From assembly GCA_028703445.1 (NCBI GenBank), contig JAQVMW010000007.1, forward strand, positions 1 to 64,000: a stretch of DNA of 64,000 nt, in the 5' to 3' direction. The stretch is from Candidatus Peribacteraceae bacterium. GTDB taxonomy: Bacteria > Patescibacteriota > Gracilibacteria > Peribacterales > Peribacteraceae. Position 1 is the stretch's first letter. Every line of letters starts with the position of its first letter. Positions 43,901 through 54,015 of the stretch are shown piece by piece. The translations under genes and the position numbers were made by a program. The notes under the pieces are model-generated. The model was given only the letters and a program-made list of their open reading frames with translations, had not been told where the DNA came from and did not search any database.

Positions 43901-45930
43901 CCCAGTCTCCCTCTGCGCCCGTTTCCTCTCCGGTTCAACCGTCAACCAAGCCCGCATCATCTCCACTTTCACCTCCCGAATCGAAACCCGTTCCCTCAAC
44001 GGCTACAGCCACGGAAACTCCTCCATCGAAACTCACTCCGGCCGATCGCGGCGTACGTCCGAACGTGCCGGATGGCGAAGGGGCGAGCGCGCTCGATGGG
44101 CAGCCCGAGGGTGTGAAGCAGGTGGCACGGCAGGGGGCGGCTGCGGAAATGGCAGAACGATCCGTTGAGACGCTCGATGATCTCAAGAAACAAGTGCGCT
44201 CGGCGCAGCAGGCAGGAAATCATGCGGAAGTCGCGCGTCTTCTCCATGAGAACAGGGCTGCTCTCAAAGCAGCGGAGGGAACCGACGAAGAGGCGAAGAC
44301 GCTCGTGCGCGCGCTCGAGGGAGCCGAAAAAGTTCAGGCCAAGTGGGCAAGATTTGTGGGTCGGGGATTGGCGGGTCTGGGCGTGCTCGTGGACGTATTA
44401 CTCGTTTCTCTGAATGAGTGGGAAATCTCTCGCGCCCGGCAACAGGGCAACGCCGGTCTTGCGGAAGCACTGCGCAAGAAGCGCCAGTCGCTCGTGGGAG
44501 CGGGGGCGGGGGGACTCGTGTGGGGGACAGGGGAATATGCGCTGACGGCTGCCGTCGGTGCGGAGGCTGCAAACGCATCCATTCCGTTTCTCTCCGTCGG
44601 GTCCGTCGCCGCGTCGGGATGGCTTGCGGGCGGCGTGCTCGCCATTCCCGTCGCCTGGGCCGGCATCCACAGCGAAGCGATCTTCGACGCCGTGAAGGAG
44701 TGGAACAAGGATGAGCAAGCGTATTTGCAGGAAGATGGAGCCGCGCTCCTCAGCGAAATTCAAAGGAAAGAGACGGAGCGGACGGTTGGTCAGGGTGCTG
44801 CCTATGGGGATACCACGTTCCAGTGGCTGTGGAAGAAACTTTCACCGACGTGGTCAAAGAAGGAATACGAGGACTACTACCGGAAGATGTACGAAAACTC
44901 GGAGCACATCAACCGGAACATGCGTGAGAAGATGTTCTCGGCCTACTTCTTGCAGTACACGCAGCCTCTCCTGGCGGCCGGTGACCTCGCGCTCGCACAG
45001 GAACGCACGCGCACGCTCATCCAATCACAGGGAATCGACGATGTGCAGAAGCAGAAAGAGCTCTTCCAGCAAACTCTCGCGGCTATCGCCAAGCCGCGGT
45101 TGCAGGAAGCCGTGGTCGCCAAGCGGCACTTCCTCCAGAGCGTGCTGATATGTGATTTCTGGACCGTTCCGCCACTGGAGCTGGCCAAAGCGGACGCGTA
45201 TGCGGAGCTTGTGCAACTGCGCCAGCAGCTTCAGAAGCAAGGGAAACCGCTCGCCTTCCGGTACAGGACGGCGAACGGCGAGGAGCGCATGCTTGATCTC
45301 GCGGAGTTCGGCAAGAGTGGAGACCTTCTTCCGGAAGTGCGCAGGTCCATCCAGGATGTCGTTCTGAAGTATCACGAGGAAACGCAGGTGACAGATTTGT
45401 TCAGGAAACATTTCCAGAAGGGTGCCCTTATCGATGCCGCCGACGGGTCGCAGAAGGAAGTTGCACAGTCGGCGTTCCGACACGAGGTTCGTGCGGATGT
45501 GCTCCATCGCATTCGTCATTCCATTTTGCGCGCGGAACAGAGAATTCGGGATTCCGCTCTTTCTGCGGAGAAAAAAGATGTCGTTCGCCTGCAGCTCAAG
45601 CATGAGTTCGAGGAGAAATTCAGCACGTTCATGACTCTCCTCTCCAATCCGGCATGCAGCTTTGAGGACTACCGTCATACATTGCATGGACTGGAATTGA
45701 TCTGGGAGGATGCGAACAGGCCGGAAAATGTCTATCAGAGGAATCAGTCGGCTCTCAAGGAAGCCATCGAACGGCCTGCCGCTCCGGTGGCCATTCCCTT
45801 TGGCATCGTCGATACCAGTTTCCCTGCAATTCAAGCGGCCAAGAGGCAAATCCCGTCACAAGACTTGGCAGGTTTCGAACATTTGCTCGATGAGGTGGAT
45901 ACACCTTCGCAGGAGGGACAGGGAAGTTGA
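40906..45930 (+). CDS. Giant unrecognised membrane-associated protein (1,674 residues)
   Basis: Polar coiled N-terminus (1-125), three 11-residue Trp repeats at 129-160 (TWDWTKNKAQAG, WEWTKDKANAG, WERTREFAKEH), then hydrophobic segments at about 161-185, 214-236 and 415-430. A long helical middle follows, then a proline-rich linker at about 921-1045 (VPPPPARPSGVPPPLPKAKA). Two more hydrophobic stretches (about 1150-1170 and 1200-1255, Gly/Ala-rich) precede a charged helical end. No catalytic motif is recognised. Many spans separated by a linker suggest a scaffold with a cytoplasmic or surface arm. Start ATG at 40906 follows AAAGGT, a weak ribosome site. Confidence 0.75.
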   Translation: MISHAHFGWQSESLCEKRLLSRNVEVLPDQVLETFLQPNQNVEQMEQAVGKLDEQSPVYQAMVERSKALSEDQRKVIDSNCERLRKETQMKTETLQKISLLQRDIKASRQTASAAPVAAAEPNALERTWDWTKNKAQAGWEWTKDKANAGWERTREFAKEHPTLTIAVGSTLGVALIYKLWKWWKGEKKGEEDTGKNKEKSTKKESTFWKIVKWIPGVGLVALLAAGAGYGIYEGVQWMKKNLSSLDQAKALLANAENRLKSMVGLGNKAEQYGLSEENYHKAVRAYREVYQENPEKGAEIIRSISGLKDGETSPDYQKFMEDMGRKFERKSENGIQYAHIDVVIENYEQHFETALKHLEQWIVGHRYEALFAAYIANRFGLLLPIIRGGGSAAVRAVKISKEMLTWGIRHPIISLFAAGGAILGMRAAVKAGKELWMPENFKQLGKAFSENRRILLPAEESAIVEKAEELKDHVIEFARSGEDFGPWVMRKLGQYVKELDENVPKLLGASREKIVFENNSAGLGNLQRWLEERKENAPTSTEDIQSKIGEKCDNALAQLAVFQTVFLADRCGAQVVSGNRLQQAQESLRQSLKALQITLVTGADGILRWKQQSGNVIDLCVDPAVTSKDEIFRISSRMRFAEESGLSHFCSRIVQHSRLLLGESTEVGKKLPFAGRSDVVAMVIGPFLYVADLRHIRDFVIFKVPRDVVGGLWNEPTKWDKAATVATGMTETGLFSLSASVLGTTIKRFAVGGGPIFRFNAGEIIQGSIPGWAQWKMLRDTYRGSKDVSLMKNFISEYQLGSGLLNRFSGYRRAWYISTVLGKAGVKNIAWIGIVEHSQDLNELNTIAGKLGLRHLITPGLTPDDARIILKKSIIDNMKKVKMRELSLKNWGSRLAVSGPVRDYQAIWNDVLTWYNAKAGLPPPLPIAPPPVSGGAAVPPPPARPSGVPPPLPKAKATPPPLPGSKTAAATAPTPPTKPVVSPPPLPKKTGSQPPPLPQSPSAPVSSPVQPSTKPASSPLSPPESKPVPSTATATETPPSKLTPADRGVRPNVPDGEGASALDGQPEGVKQVARQGAAAEMAERSVETLDDLKKQVRSAQQAGNHAEVARLLHENRAALKAAEGTDEEAKTLVRALEGAEKVQAKWARFVGRGLAGLGVLVDVLLVSLNEWEISRARQQGNAGLAEALRKKRQSLVGAGAGGLVWGTGEYALTAAVGAEAANASIPFLSVGSVAASGWLAGGVLAIPVAWAGIHSEAIFDAVKEWNKDEQAYLQEDGAALLSEIQRKETERTVGQGAAYGDTTFQWLWKKLSPTWSKKEYEDYYRKMYENSEHINRNMREKMFSAYFLQYTQPLLAAGDLALAQERTRTLIQSQGIDDVQKQKELFQQTLAAIAKPRLQEAVVAKRHFLQSVLICDFWTVPPLELAKADAYAELVQLRQQLQKQGKPLAFRYRTANGEERMLDLAEFGKSGDLLPEVRRSIQDVVLKYHEETQVTDLFRKHFQKGALIDAADGSQKEVAQSAFRHEVRADVLHRIRHSILRAEQRIRDSALSAEKKDVVRLQLKHEFEEKFSTFMTLLSNPACSFEDYRHTLHGLELIWEDANRPENVYQRNQSALKEAIERPAAPVAIPFGIVDTSFPAIQAAKRQIPSQDLAGFEHLLDEVDTPSQEGQGS

Positions 45931-45975
45931 CGGCGGCACGGGTCACTCTGTCCATTTTCGGCTATTCTGTTCAGC

Positions 45976-46809
45976 GTGTCCCTCTCGTATTCCCAACTCA
46001 GGAGGTACAGGACCTGTCCCCGCCAGTACGAGTTTTCGAACATCAAAAAAATTCCGTGGGGAATTTCCGAAGGGGAGAGTTTCGGGGCGAGCGTGCACAA
46101 TGCGCTGAAGAGGTGGGGGGAGGCTGAGTTAGGGTTAGGAGTAGGGTTAGGGGGTAGGAAGAAGAAAGACGGGACGAGGGAGGATCAGTTGGGTCTCTTC
46201 ATTCCGGAGGAACGACCGCAAACCGGACTTCTCACGGAGGAGAAACTTCTCGAAATCTGGCACCAGTCCTTCGTGTTCAATACGTTCCCCACGCAATTCG
46301 AGGCGGATTTCGCGCGCAGGCGCGGAGAGGGGCTGATGCGGCAATTCTTTCTCTGGTGGTCTCAGGCTCCGCATTCGGTTCTGGCGGTGGAGAAGAGCTT
46401 CACACTGGAGATCGACGGAATGCACATCGCGGGACGGCTGGATCGTGTCGAGCGGACGGAGCAGGGAGTACGCATCGTGGATTACAAGACCACCGCACCT
46501 TGCACGCAGGAGGAGGCCGATGCGGATTTGCAACTCTCGCTGTATGCGCTGGCGGCAGAGCAACTCTTTGAGAAGCCCTTCGACTCCGCTCAGGGTAAAC
46601 CTTGCACGGAGCTGCTTCTCCTCTTTCTTTCGGATGAAGGCGTAGTGGAACGCTCTACAATGCGGTCAGTTTCCCAGCTCAAGGACGCACGCACACAGCT
46701 CAAACTCATTCGCGAGCGCATTTGGGCGAAAGACTTCCGGCCGACGCCGAGTGTGCATGCGTGTAAGCGATGCCCGTACAGAGGAGTGTGTGATGTGGCG
46801 GCTGTTTGA
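45976..46809 (+). CDS. PD-(D/E)XK nuclease, RecB/Cas4-like with iron-sulfur cysteines
   Basis: 277 residues of the PDDEXK_1 family. SLSYSQLRRYRTCPRQYEF at the start, FGASVHNALKRW near 42, IAGRLDRVERT near 155 and VRIVDYKTT near 170 (the D and D-x-K of the active site), LQLSLYALAAEQL as the QxxxY-like motif, and a C-terminal CKRCPYRGVC. One N-terminal Cys plus three C-terminal Cys fit the 4Fe-4S site of AddB/Cas4-type nucleases. Two repeat-derived stretches interrupt it (LGLGVGLGG from TTAGGG units; PFDSAQGK). GTG start lies eight bases after TATTCT. No cas gene is nearby. Confidence 0.88.
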   Translation: MSLSYSQLRRYRTCPRQYEFSNIKKIPWGISEGESFGASVHNALKRWGEAELGLGVGLGGRKKKDGTREDQLGLFIPEERPQTGLLTEEKLLEIWHQSFVFNTFPTQFEADFARRRGEGLMRQFFLWWSQAPHSVLAVEKSFTLEIDGMHIAGRLDRVERTEQGVRIVDYKTTAPCTQEEADADLQLSLYALAAEQLFEKPFDSAQGKPCTELLLLFLSDEGVVERSTMRSVSQLKDARTQLKLIRERIWAKDFRPTPSVHACKRCPYRGVCDVAAV

Positions 46810-46811
46810 TT

Positions 46812-46920
46812 CATGAAAGGAAAACCTAGCGGTTTTCCTCTCATGAGCTCTCTTTTCCCTTTAATGGTGTGCCTCCAGCGGTGGGTCCCGTCTAAGCCAC
46901 CCACCGCTTCGGCACAAATT
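46812..46920 (+). terminator. Structured intergenic hairpin family, copy C
   Basis: First a hairpin CATGAAAGGAAAACC / GGTTTTCCTCTCATG (46812-46845) right after the nuclease stop. Then the family fold: GTGCC (46869-46873) with GGCAC (46911-46915), internal loop TCCA/TTC, and GCGGTGGGT (46878-46886) with ACCCACCGC (46899-46907). Tail AAATTATTT. Confidence 0.7.
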
Positions 46921-47002
46921 ATTTCATTGGCTCTCAGATCGTTTTTCTCTCCATAGTTGTCACGATGCACTATCGGATCGATTTCCTTTATACTCCTAGC
47001 AT

Positions 47003-47425
47003 ATGACTCCTCTCTCCGACACGCTCCGTACCTACCTCTTCCTCATCCCGCTGGTCGTACTCGTGCTCTCGGAAATCGTGAAGTACGTTGTGGAAGAAAT
47101 GAAATCCGGTGCCGGGCATCGCCACCTCTTCCAGCAGGGCGGCATGCCCAGCAGCCACTCGGCTTTCGTGATGTCGCTTCTCATCATTGTCGGCCACAAA
47201 ATGGGCACGGATTCCGTCGAGTTTGCCATTGCCACGGTCTTCGCCTGTATCGTCTGGTACGACGCCATCGGGGTCAGGGCGGTTCTGGGGGAACAGGCGC
47301 GGGTCCTCAACGTGCTCCAGCACTTCCACCGGCTTAAGGAGACTTTGGGGCATTCCTTCACCGAGGTGTTCGCGGGGATCGCCTTTGGGGCTGTGGTGAC
47401 GATGATTGGCATAGCGGTGAGTTAG
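47003..47425 (+). CDS. DUF212 (divergent PAP2) membrane protein
   Basis: 140 residues with four predicted helices. QQGGMPSSHSAFVMSLLIIVG near 47 carries the S-S-H of PAP2-like acid phosphatases, and GHSFTEVFAGIAFG near 115 the distal His, as in the DUF212 family. Activity of the family is not settled; a phosphatase on lipid phosphates is plausible. TATACT at 46989-46994 ends nine bases before the ATG. The gene is bounded on both sides by copies of the structured hairpin family. Confidence 0.85.
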   Translation: MTPLSDTLRTYLFLIPLVVLVLSEIVKYVVEEMKSGAGHRHLFQQGGMPSSHSAFVMSLLIIVGHKMGTDSVEFAIATVFACIVWYDAIGVRAVLGEQARVLNVLQHFHRLKETLGHSFTEVFAGIAFGAVVTMIGIAVS

Positions 47426-47427
47426 TT

Positions 47428-47618
47428 CATGAGAGAAAAACCGTAGGTTTGTCTCTCACCCCTCGACTTCGCTCGGGGTGACCAATTGATAATGCTTCTT
47501 TGATGAATTGAGGTGACCCTGAGCTTGTCGAACGGGTCATGAGCTCTCTTTTCCCTTCAGTGGTGCGGCTCCAGCGGTGGGGCCCGTCTTAAGCCACCCC
47601 GCTTCGCCGCGGTTTTTT
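47428..47618 (+). terminator. Structured intergenic hairpin family, copy D (composite)
   Basis: Starts with a hairpin GAGAGAAAAACC / GGTTTGTCTCTC, then a CCCCTCGA...TCGGGGTG dyad and a CCCTGAGCTTGTCGAACGGG unit. It ends with the family fold: GCGGC (47565-47569) with GCCGC (47606-47610), loop TCCA/TTC, inner GCGGTGGGG with CCACCCCGC, partly mispaired, and seven T. It fills almost the whole gap before proS. Confidence 0.7.
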
Positions 47619-47678
47619 TGATTATGGCCATCGCTTGTGTTTTTTCTGGTGTAGGATGTGTTCATCCCGTTTCCTTTC

Positions 47679-48956
47679 ATGCTGCTTTCGAAACTCTTCA
47701 CCAAGACCTCCAAAGATGCCGCGGCCGATGCGCAGAGCATCAATGCCGAGCTTCTCACGCGCGCAGGGTTCATCCACAAGAGCATGGCGGGCGTGTACTC
47801 CTTCCTGCCGCTGGGACTTCGGGTTCTGCGCCGGATCGAGCAGATCGTCCGCGAAGAGATGAATGCCATCGGCGGTCAGGAAATTCTCATGTCGGCGCTT
47901 GCTCCGCGCGAATACTGGGAGAAGACGGGCCGGTGGGACAAGAAAGTCTTCGAGCCGCTCTTCCATGTTCCGGCTTTTGGCGAGCAGGAGTACGCCCTCA
48001 ATCCCACGCACGAGGAGGTGGTGGTGCCGCTGGTGCAGCGGTACGTGCACTCGTACCGGGATCTCCCCTTCGGCTGCTACCAGATCCAGACGAAGTTTAG
48101 AAACGAACTCCGGGCCAAGTCGGGCATCCTCCGGGGGCGCGAATTCCTCATGAAAGATCTCTACTCGTTCCATGCCGACAGTGCCTCTCTGGATCAATAC
48201 TATGAGCAGGTGCAGGGTGCCTATGACAGGATTTTCGAGCGACTGGGTCTCGCGAATCGCACCTACCTGACCTACGCCTCCGGCGGTTCCTTCTCGCCGT
48301 ATTCCCACGAATATCAGGTCCTCCTGCCGCAGGGAGAGGATGCCATTTTCGTCAGCGTCGAAGCGGAAAAGCAGGGAAAGCGCATCGCGGTGAACCGCGA
48401 AATTTTCGACGCCAAGAAGACGACCTGCCCCGTTACCGGCGGCCGGGAATTCCGCGAGGAGCGCGCCAGCGAAGCGGCCAACATCTTCAAACTCGGCCAA
48501 AAGTTCTCCGATCCGTTCTCTCTCACCTTCACCGACGAGGGCGGCGCAACTCATCCCATCATCATGGGCTGTTATGGAATCGGCATTTCCAGGCTCATGG
48601 GTATCATCGCGGAGGCATTTGCGGACAAGGCCGGTCTCGTGTGGCCTCTGTCCGTCGCCCCCGCGCAGGTGCTGATCGTGCCGCTGGCGAAGGACGATCA
48701 GGAGGAGCCGTACACCGTGGCACAGGACCTCTACCGTTTGCTTTCGAAGAAGGGGATTGCCTGCCTGCTCGATGACCGGCTGAAGGATTCGGTCGGCTCC
48801 CGGCTCAACGATGCGGATCTTCTGGGCATTCCCACGCGCATCGTCGTTTCCTTAAAGAGCCTGAAGGCGGGAGGAGTGGAGGTGAAGGACCGCGCGTCCG
48901 GAAAGGTGGAAGTGATTGCGAAGGGGAACGTGATCGAGTCTCTCTCTGTCCACTGA
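47679..48956 (+). CDS. proS: Prolyl-tRNA synthetase, short form without editing insert
   Basis: 425 residues. Class II motif 1 near GVYSFLPLGLRVLRRIEQIVREEM, motif 2 with FRNELRAKSGILRGREFLMKDLYSFH, motif 3 with GCYGIGISRLMG, and an anticodon-binding domain (AQVLIVPLAKDDQ). Bacterial-type ProRS usually carries a deacylase insert of about 180 residues between motifs 2 and 3. Here only about 70 residues remain (VSVEAEKQGKRIAVNREIF...CPVTGG), so editing of Ala-tRNA-Pro must be absent or separate. ATG at 47679 is favoured over GTG at 47658, because a TAGGAT -10 (47652-47657) would start transcription after the GTG. Confidence 0.93.
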   Translation: MLLSKLFTKTSKDAAADAQSINAELLTRAGFIHKSMAGVYSFLPLGLRVLRRIEQIVREEMNAIGGQEILMSALAPREYWEKTGRWDKKVFEPLFHVPAFGEQEYALNPTHEEVVVPLVQRYVHSYRDLPFGCYQIQTKFRNELRAKSGILRGREFLMKDLYSFHADSASLDQYYEQVQGAYDRIFERLGLANRTYLTYASGGSFSPYSHEYQVLLPQGEDAIFVSVEAEKQGKRIAVNREIFDAKKTTCPVTGGREFREERASEAANIFKLGQKFSDPFSLTFTDEGGATHPIIMGCYGIGISRLMGIIAEAFADKAGLVWPLSVAPAQVLIVPLAKDDQEEPYTVAQDLYRLLSKKGIACLLDDRLKDSVGSRLNDADLLGIPTRIVVSLKSLKAGGVEVKDRASGKVEVIAKGNVIESLSVH

Positions 48957-49058
48957 TTGCCTGACATCCGCTTCCCGGGCTGCTTCTCCGGACTCCAAGC
49001 TGCCGGCTATCAACTTCTTCGTATCGGGGTTATACTTCCTGCCGTTTCCCCTTTCTCA

Positions 49059-49469
49059 ATGAAAAAACTCTCTCTTCTCATCGGCACGCTCGGCGGAGCG
49101 ATGGCGGGGTACCTCTTCAGCAATCAGAAGCTGCGCAAAGATCTTGCAGGGGCCAAAGATGCCGAAACCGCCGCGCGCCTGCTCGGCAAGCACCTGCAGC
49201 AGGATGGCAAGAAGCTGGCTGCCCAGGCGCAGGAGTTCGTCGAGAGCGATGAAGTGCAGAAGAATTGGAAGAAAGCGAAGACGTATGCGCAGGAGTCATT
49301 CGATGTGGCGCGCAAAGAACTCACAAAGCTCGTGAGCCGTGCCGAAGAGGCGACATCCGATGTCGCTGGTGAGGCGGGGGCCACTGCGCGAAAGGTCGCC
49401 AAAAAGGCCGTGCGCAAGGCAAAGAGCACGGCGCGTCGCATGCAGACGAAAGTGCGGAAACTTCTGTGA
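49059..49469 (+). CDS. YtxH-like small membrane-anchored coiled-coil protein
   Basis: 136 residues from ATG at 49059. One N-terminal helix (LSLLIGTLGGAMAGYLFS), a long charged helix (about 25-100) and a Lys/Arg/Ala-rich tail (ARKVAKKAVRKAKSTARRMQ) that could bind nucleic acid or the anionic membrane. It resembles the YtxH/general stress group in topology. A TATACT -10 lies at 49031-49036. The gene is 102 bases after proS. Confidence 0.6.
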   Translation: MKKLSLLIGTLGGAMAGYLFSNQKLRKDLAGAKDAETAARLLGKHLQQDGKKLAAQAQEFVESDEVQKNWKKAKTYAQESFDVARKELTKLVSRAEEATSDVAGEAGATARKVAKKAVRKAKSTARRMQTKVRKLL

Positions 49470-49621
49470 TCTGATCCGCCCGATCTCAGGTGAGGAATTG
49501 CCAAGTACAAAATTTGTGGCGAATTCATTGGTCTCTCATTCGATACTGATACTTTTCTGATTGACTTGCCCTGTTCTCACAGTACCCTGAGATTACTTTT
49601 GCATCTTTTCCATTCGATTCT

Positions 49622-50086
49622 ATGAAGCCCATTATTTCACTCTCCGCTGCAGCTTTGCTGCTTGCAGCCGCGGTGCCAGCGTTCGCAATGGTCAATTCCT
49701 CCGCCGTGACCAATCGTATGTCCCGCCGTCTTCTCGAGGATAAGACTCTGTCCGAGCAGCGTGTTCCGGTTGGGGCCGTAGAAACCACAGTTCTTCTGCG
49801 CGAGCGCAAGGAGATCGCGCCGAGCACCTCTGGTTTTTCCAGTCTGAGCCGTTCGCGCATCATGACGCGCATTCACACACTGCGTGGCGCACGCACGCCG
49901 GAGTCACGAGGCGATCGTCCGAGTCGCCGCAGCATCATCAAGGATGCGGAGTCTATGCTCGTTCTGCCCCCCGCATTGGTGCAGACCGGCGATGCCGAGG
50001 CCACGGTCACGATCACACAGAAAGTCACCCGCCGTACGCTCATCAAAATGACCGAGGATGTCAATCGTGTGCAGGTCGGCCAGTAA
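49622..50086 (+). CDS. Secreted hypothetical protein
   Basis: 154 residues. Signal peptide MKPIISLSAAALLLAAAVPAFA with an AxA cleavage site near residue 22. The mature part is basic and polar with no cysteine and no known domain (SRSRIMTRIHTLRGARTPES, then a Thr-rich end TVTITQKVTRRTLIKMT). It stands alone with a strong terminator 20 bases downstream. Function cannot be given. Confidence 0.65.
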   Translation: MKPIISLSAAALLLAAAVPAFAMVNSSAVTNRMSRRLLEDKTLSEQRVPVGAVETTVLLRERKEIAPSTSGFSSLSRSRIMTRIHTLRGARTPESRGDRPSRRSIIKDAESMLVLPPALVQTGDAEATVTITQKVTRRTLIKMTEDVNRVQVGQ

Positions 50087-50107
50087 TCAGTGTTTCACCG
50101 GCAACAA

Positions 50108-50137
50108 AGACACCGTTTGAAAAAGCGGTGTTTTTTA
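50108..50137 (+). terminator. Rho-independent terminator
   Basis: ACACCG and CGGTGT pair across TTTGAAAAAG (in part paired), followed by TTTTTTAT. It lies just after the secreted protein gene stop at 50086. Confidence 0.85.
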
Positions 50138-50139
50138 TA

Positions 50140-52107
<1,968 letters not shown>

Positions 52108-52110
<3 letters not shown>

Positions 52111-52247
52111 AAGAGAAACCTGCGGTTTCTCTCTCACGGACTCTCTTTTCCCTTAAGCGGTGCGGCTCCAGCGCGGGAACCCGCGCCCTTCGACTTCGCT
52201 CAGGGCGCCCTGAGCGACGAGAGACCCGCGCTTCGCCGCGGTTTTTT
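52108..52247 (+). terminator. Structured intergenic hairpin family, copy E (composite)
   Basis: Hairpin GAGAAACC/GGTTTCTC at the pyrG stop, then GCGGC (52162-52166) with GCCGC (52235-52239), loop TCCA/TTC, GCGCGGG (52171-52177) with CCCGCGC (52225-52231), and seven T. A CCCTTCGACTTCGCTCAGGG palindromic unit is inserted in the loop. Clear rho-independent terminator shape. Confidence 0.75.
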
Positions 52248-52357
52248 TGAATTCACTGAAAAGTTACTTGGCTCTGAGCGCCAATACAAATAATATTTCT
52301 GCGTAGAATGTGATGTAAAGGAGTATATAGTTTTGCATATCTTTCTCTCATATTTTC

Positions 52358-53014
52358 ATGGATTCTGTTTCCCCGTCGGCATCCGCCCGTCCCGTCTTCG
52401 ACCGCAAACTGGTCATCGCGCTCACGCTCTACCTCACCGCGCTCTTCGCTTCGAATACCGTGGGCATCAAAATCATGCCGTTCATTTTCGGCACGCATCT
52501 TTCCACGGCCATCTTCGCCTTTCCGCTCGTCTTCCTCACGACGGACGTGGTCGGCGAAGTCTACGGCAAGGCCCATGCACGCGCGTTCGTACGCATGGGC
52601 TTCTACAGCATGGTCGTCTTTTTGATCTTCAACGCACTCAGTAACGTCATGCCCACCTCTTCCGAATTCCGCATGCCCGAGGCCTACAACCAGATTTTCA
52701 GTCTGTCGCTCCGCTTCACGTTCGCCTCGCTGATGGCGTTCATCATCGGGGAGTACCAGGATGTCTTTTCCTTCTTCTTCCTCAAGGCGAAGCTGGGCGG
52801 TCGTGCCTTCTGGCTCCGGTCCAACCTCTCGAACCTGTGGGGGCAGTTCATTGATTCCTCCATCTGGTTTGCCATCGCGTTCATCGGTGTCTATCCCTTC
52901 AGAATAATCGTCCTCATGATGATCCCCTGGTGGCTCTTCAAATTCGGCATGGGGGTCGTGTATACGCCTTTGAGTTACGTGGGGATCTGGCTCCTCCGGC
53001 GACCGGAACGCTAG
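52358..53014 (+). CDS. VUT/YhhQ-family transporter (queuosine precursor type)
   Basis: 218 residues, six membrane helices. AFPLVFLTTDVVGEVYGKAHAR near 55 (the D-x-x-x-E-x-Y-G of the family) and LRSNLSNLWGQFIDSSIWFAIAF near 155 (SN...Q..DS). Proven members import queuosine precursors such as preQ0 or preQ1. Conservation supports the family but not the exact substrate. TAGAAT at 52304-52309 gives a leader of about 42 bases. Stands between pyrG and pyrD on the same strand, though with its own promoter. Confidence 0.82.
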   Translation: MDSVSPSASARPVFDRKLVIALTLYLTALFASNTVGIKIMPFIFGTHLSTAIFAFPLVFLTTDVVGEVYGKAHARAFVRMGFYSMVVFLIFNALSNVMPTSSEFRMPEAYNQIFSLSLRFTFASLMAFIIGEYQDVFSFFFLKAKLGGRAFWLRSNLSNLWGQFIDSSIWFAIAFIGVYPFRIIVLMMIPWWLFKFGMGVVYTPLSYVGIWLLRRPER

Positions 53015-53072
53015 GACACAAACGCGCCGTATCACTGGAACCGTCCGCGGTTTTGCTGCATACTGCCAGCCG

Positions 53073-54011
53073 ATGAATCTTTCCCAGACAGTCCGCGGGG
53101 TCACCTTCTTTAACCCCACTGTTCTCGCATCGGGCATCTGGGGCATCACCGCATCGAGCTGGCGCCGCGTCGCGGCAAACGGGGCGGGGGGGATCACCAC
53201 GAAGTCCCTGTGGCTTGCGGAACACAAGGGGCATCCCAATCCCACGATCATTTCGACGGAACACTGGACGCTCAATGCCGTCGGTGTGCCGGATGCGGGG
53301 ATCGAAAAGGCGCGCGAGGAGATCGGTGATTTTAACAAAAAGAAACTGGTCCCGCTCATTGCGAACATCATCGCGAACACCGTGGATAACTACGGAAAGA
53401 CTGCGGTGGAAATTGTGAAGCTCAAGCCGGATTTCCTTGAAGTGAACATCAGCTGTCCCAATGTGGAAGATGAGTTCGGCAAGCCATTCGCCTGCTCGGT
53501 GCGCGATGCTTCCGCGGTCACGAAGGCGGTAAAGGCGGTCAGTGGCAAGATTCCGGTTTTCATCAAGCTCTCGCCGAACGTCGATGATATCGGCTCCATC
53601 GCTTCGGCCTGTGCAGAGGCCGGTGCCGACGGTTTCACCGTCATCAATACCGTCGGGCCGGGCATGGCGATCGATTTGCGCAGCAGGCGTCCGATCCTCG
53701 CCAACAAGGTCGGCGGCATGTCGGGACCGGCCATCAAGCCCATCGCGGTTCGCTGCATCGCGGATGTCTACCGGTCCACAAACGGTAAGCTCCCCATCAT
53801 CGGCACGGGCGGAGTGATGACGGGCGAGGATGCCATCGAGTTCCTTCTTGCAGGAGCGTCGCTCATCGGCATCGGCACTGCGATTGCCTACCGGGGCGCC
53901 GAGGTCTTCCGCCTGGTCTGCGAAGAGATGACGGCCTGGTGCGAGACGGAAGGCGTGAAGAAGATTTCCGAGCTCACCGGCGGCATGCACAGGGAACGCG
54001 CGTCTCGCTAG
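53073..54011 (+). CDS. pyrD: Dihydroorotate dehydrogenase, class 1B catalytic subunit
   Basis: Oxidises dihydroorotate to orotate using FMN. 312 residues. GVTFFNPTVLASGIWG at the start, FLEVNISCPNVEDEFG with catalytic Cys128, IKLSPNVDDI near 165, and FMN-binding ends IIGTGGVMTGEDAIEFLLAGAS near 250. Class 1 by the Cys base, and class 1B because a PyrK partner lies two genes downstream (54585). CATACT at 53059-53064 ends nine bases before the ATG. Neighbours PyrK and PyrG show de novo pyrimidine synthesis capacity in this genome. Confidence 0.95.
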   Translation: MNLSQTVRGVTFFNPTVLASGIWGITASSWRRVAANGAGGITTKSLWLAEHKGHPNPTIISTEHWTLNAVGVPDAGIEKAREEIGDFNKKKLVPLIANIIANTVDNYGKTAVEIVKLKPDFLEVNISCPNVEDEFGKPFACSVRDASAVTKAVKAVSGKIPVFIKLSPNVDDIGSIASACAEAGADGFTVINTVGPGMAIDLRSRRPILANKVGGMSGPAIKPIAVRCIADVYRSTNGKLPIIGTGGVMTGEDAIEFLLAGASLIGIGTAIAYRGAEVFRLVCEEMTAWCETEGVKKISELTGGMHRERASR

Positions 54012-54015
54012 GAGA

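Noticed and set aside
37932..46158. TTAGGG runs as telomeres or a linear chromosome end
   Set aside because: Very short, internal and flanked by ordinary genes; one copy is in a coding frame.
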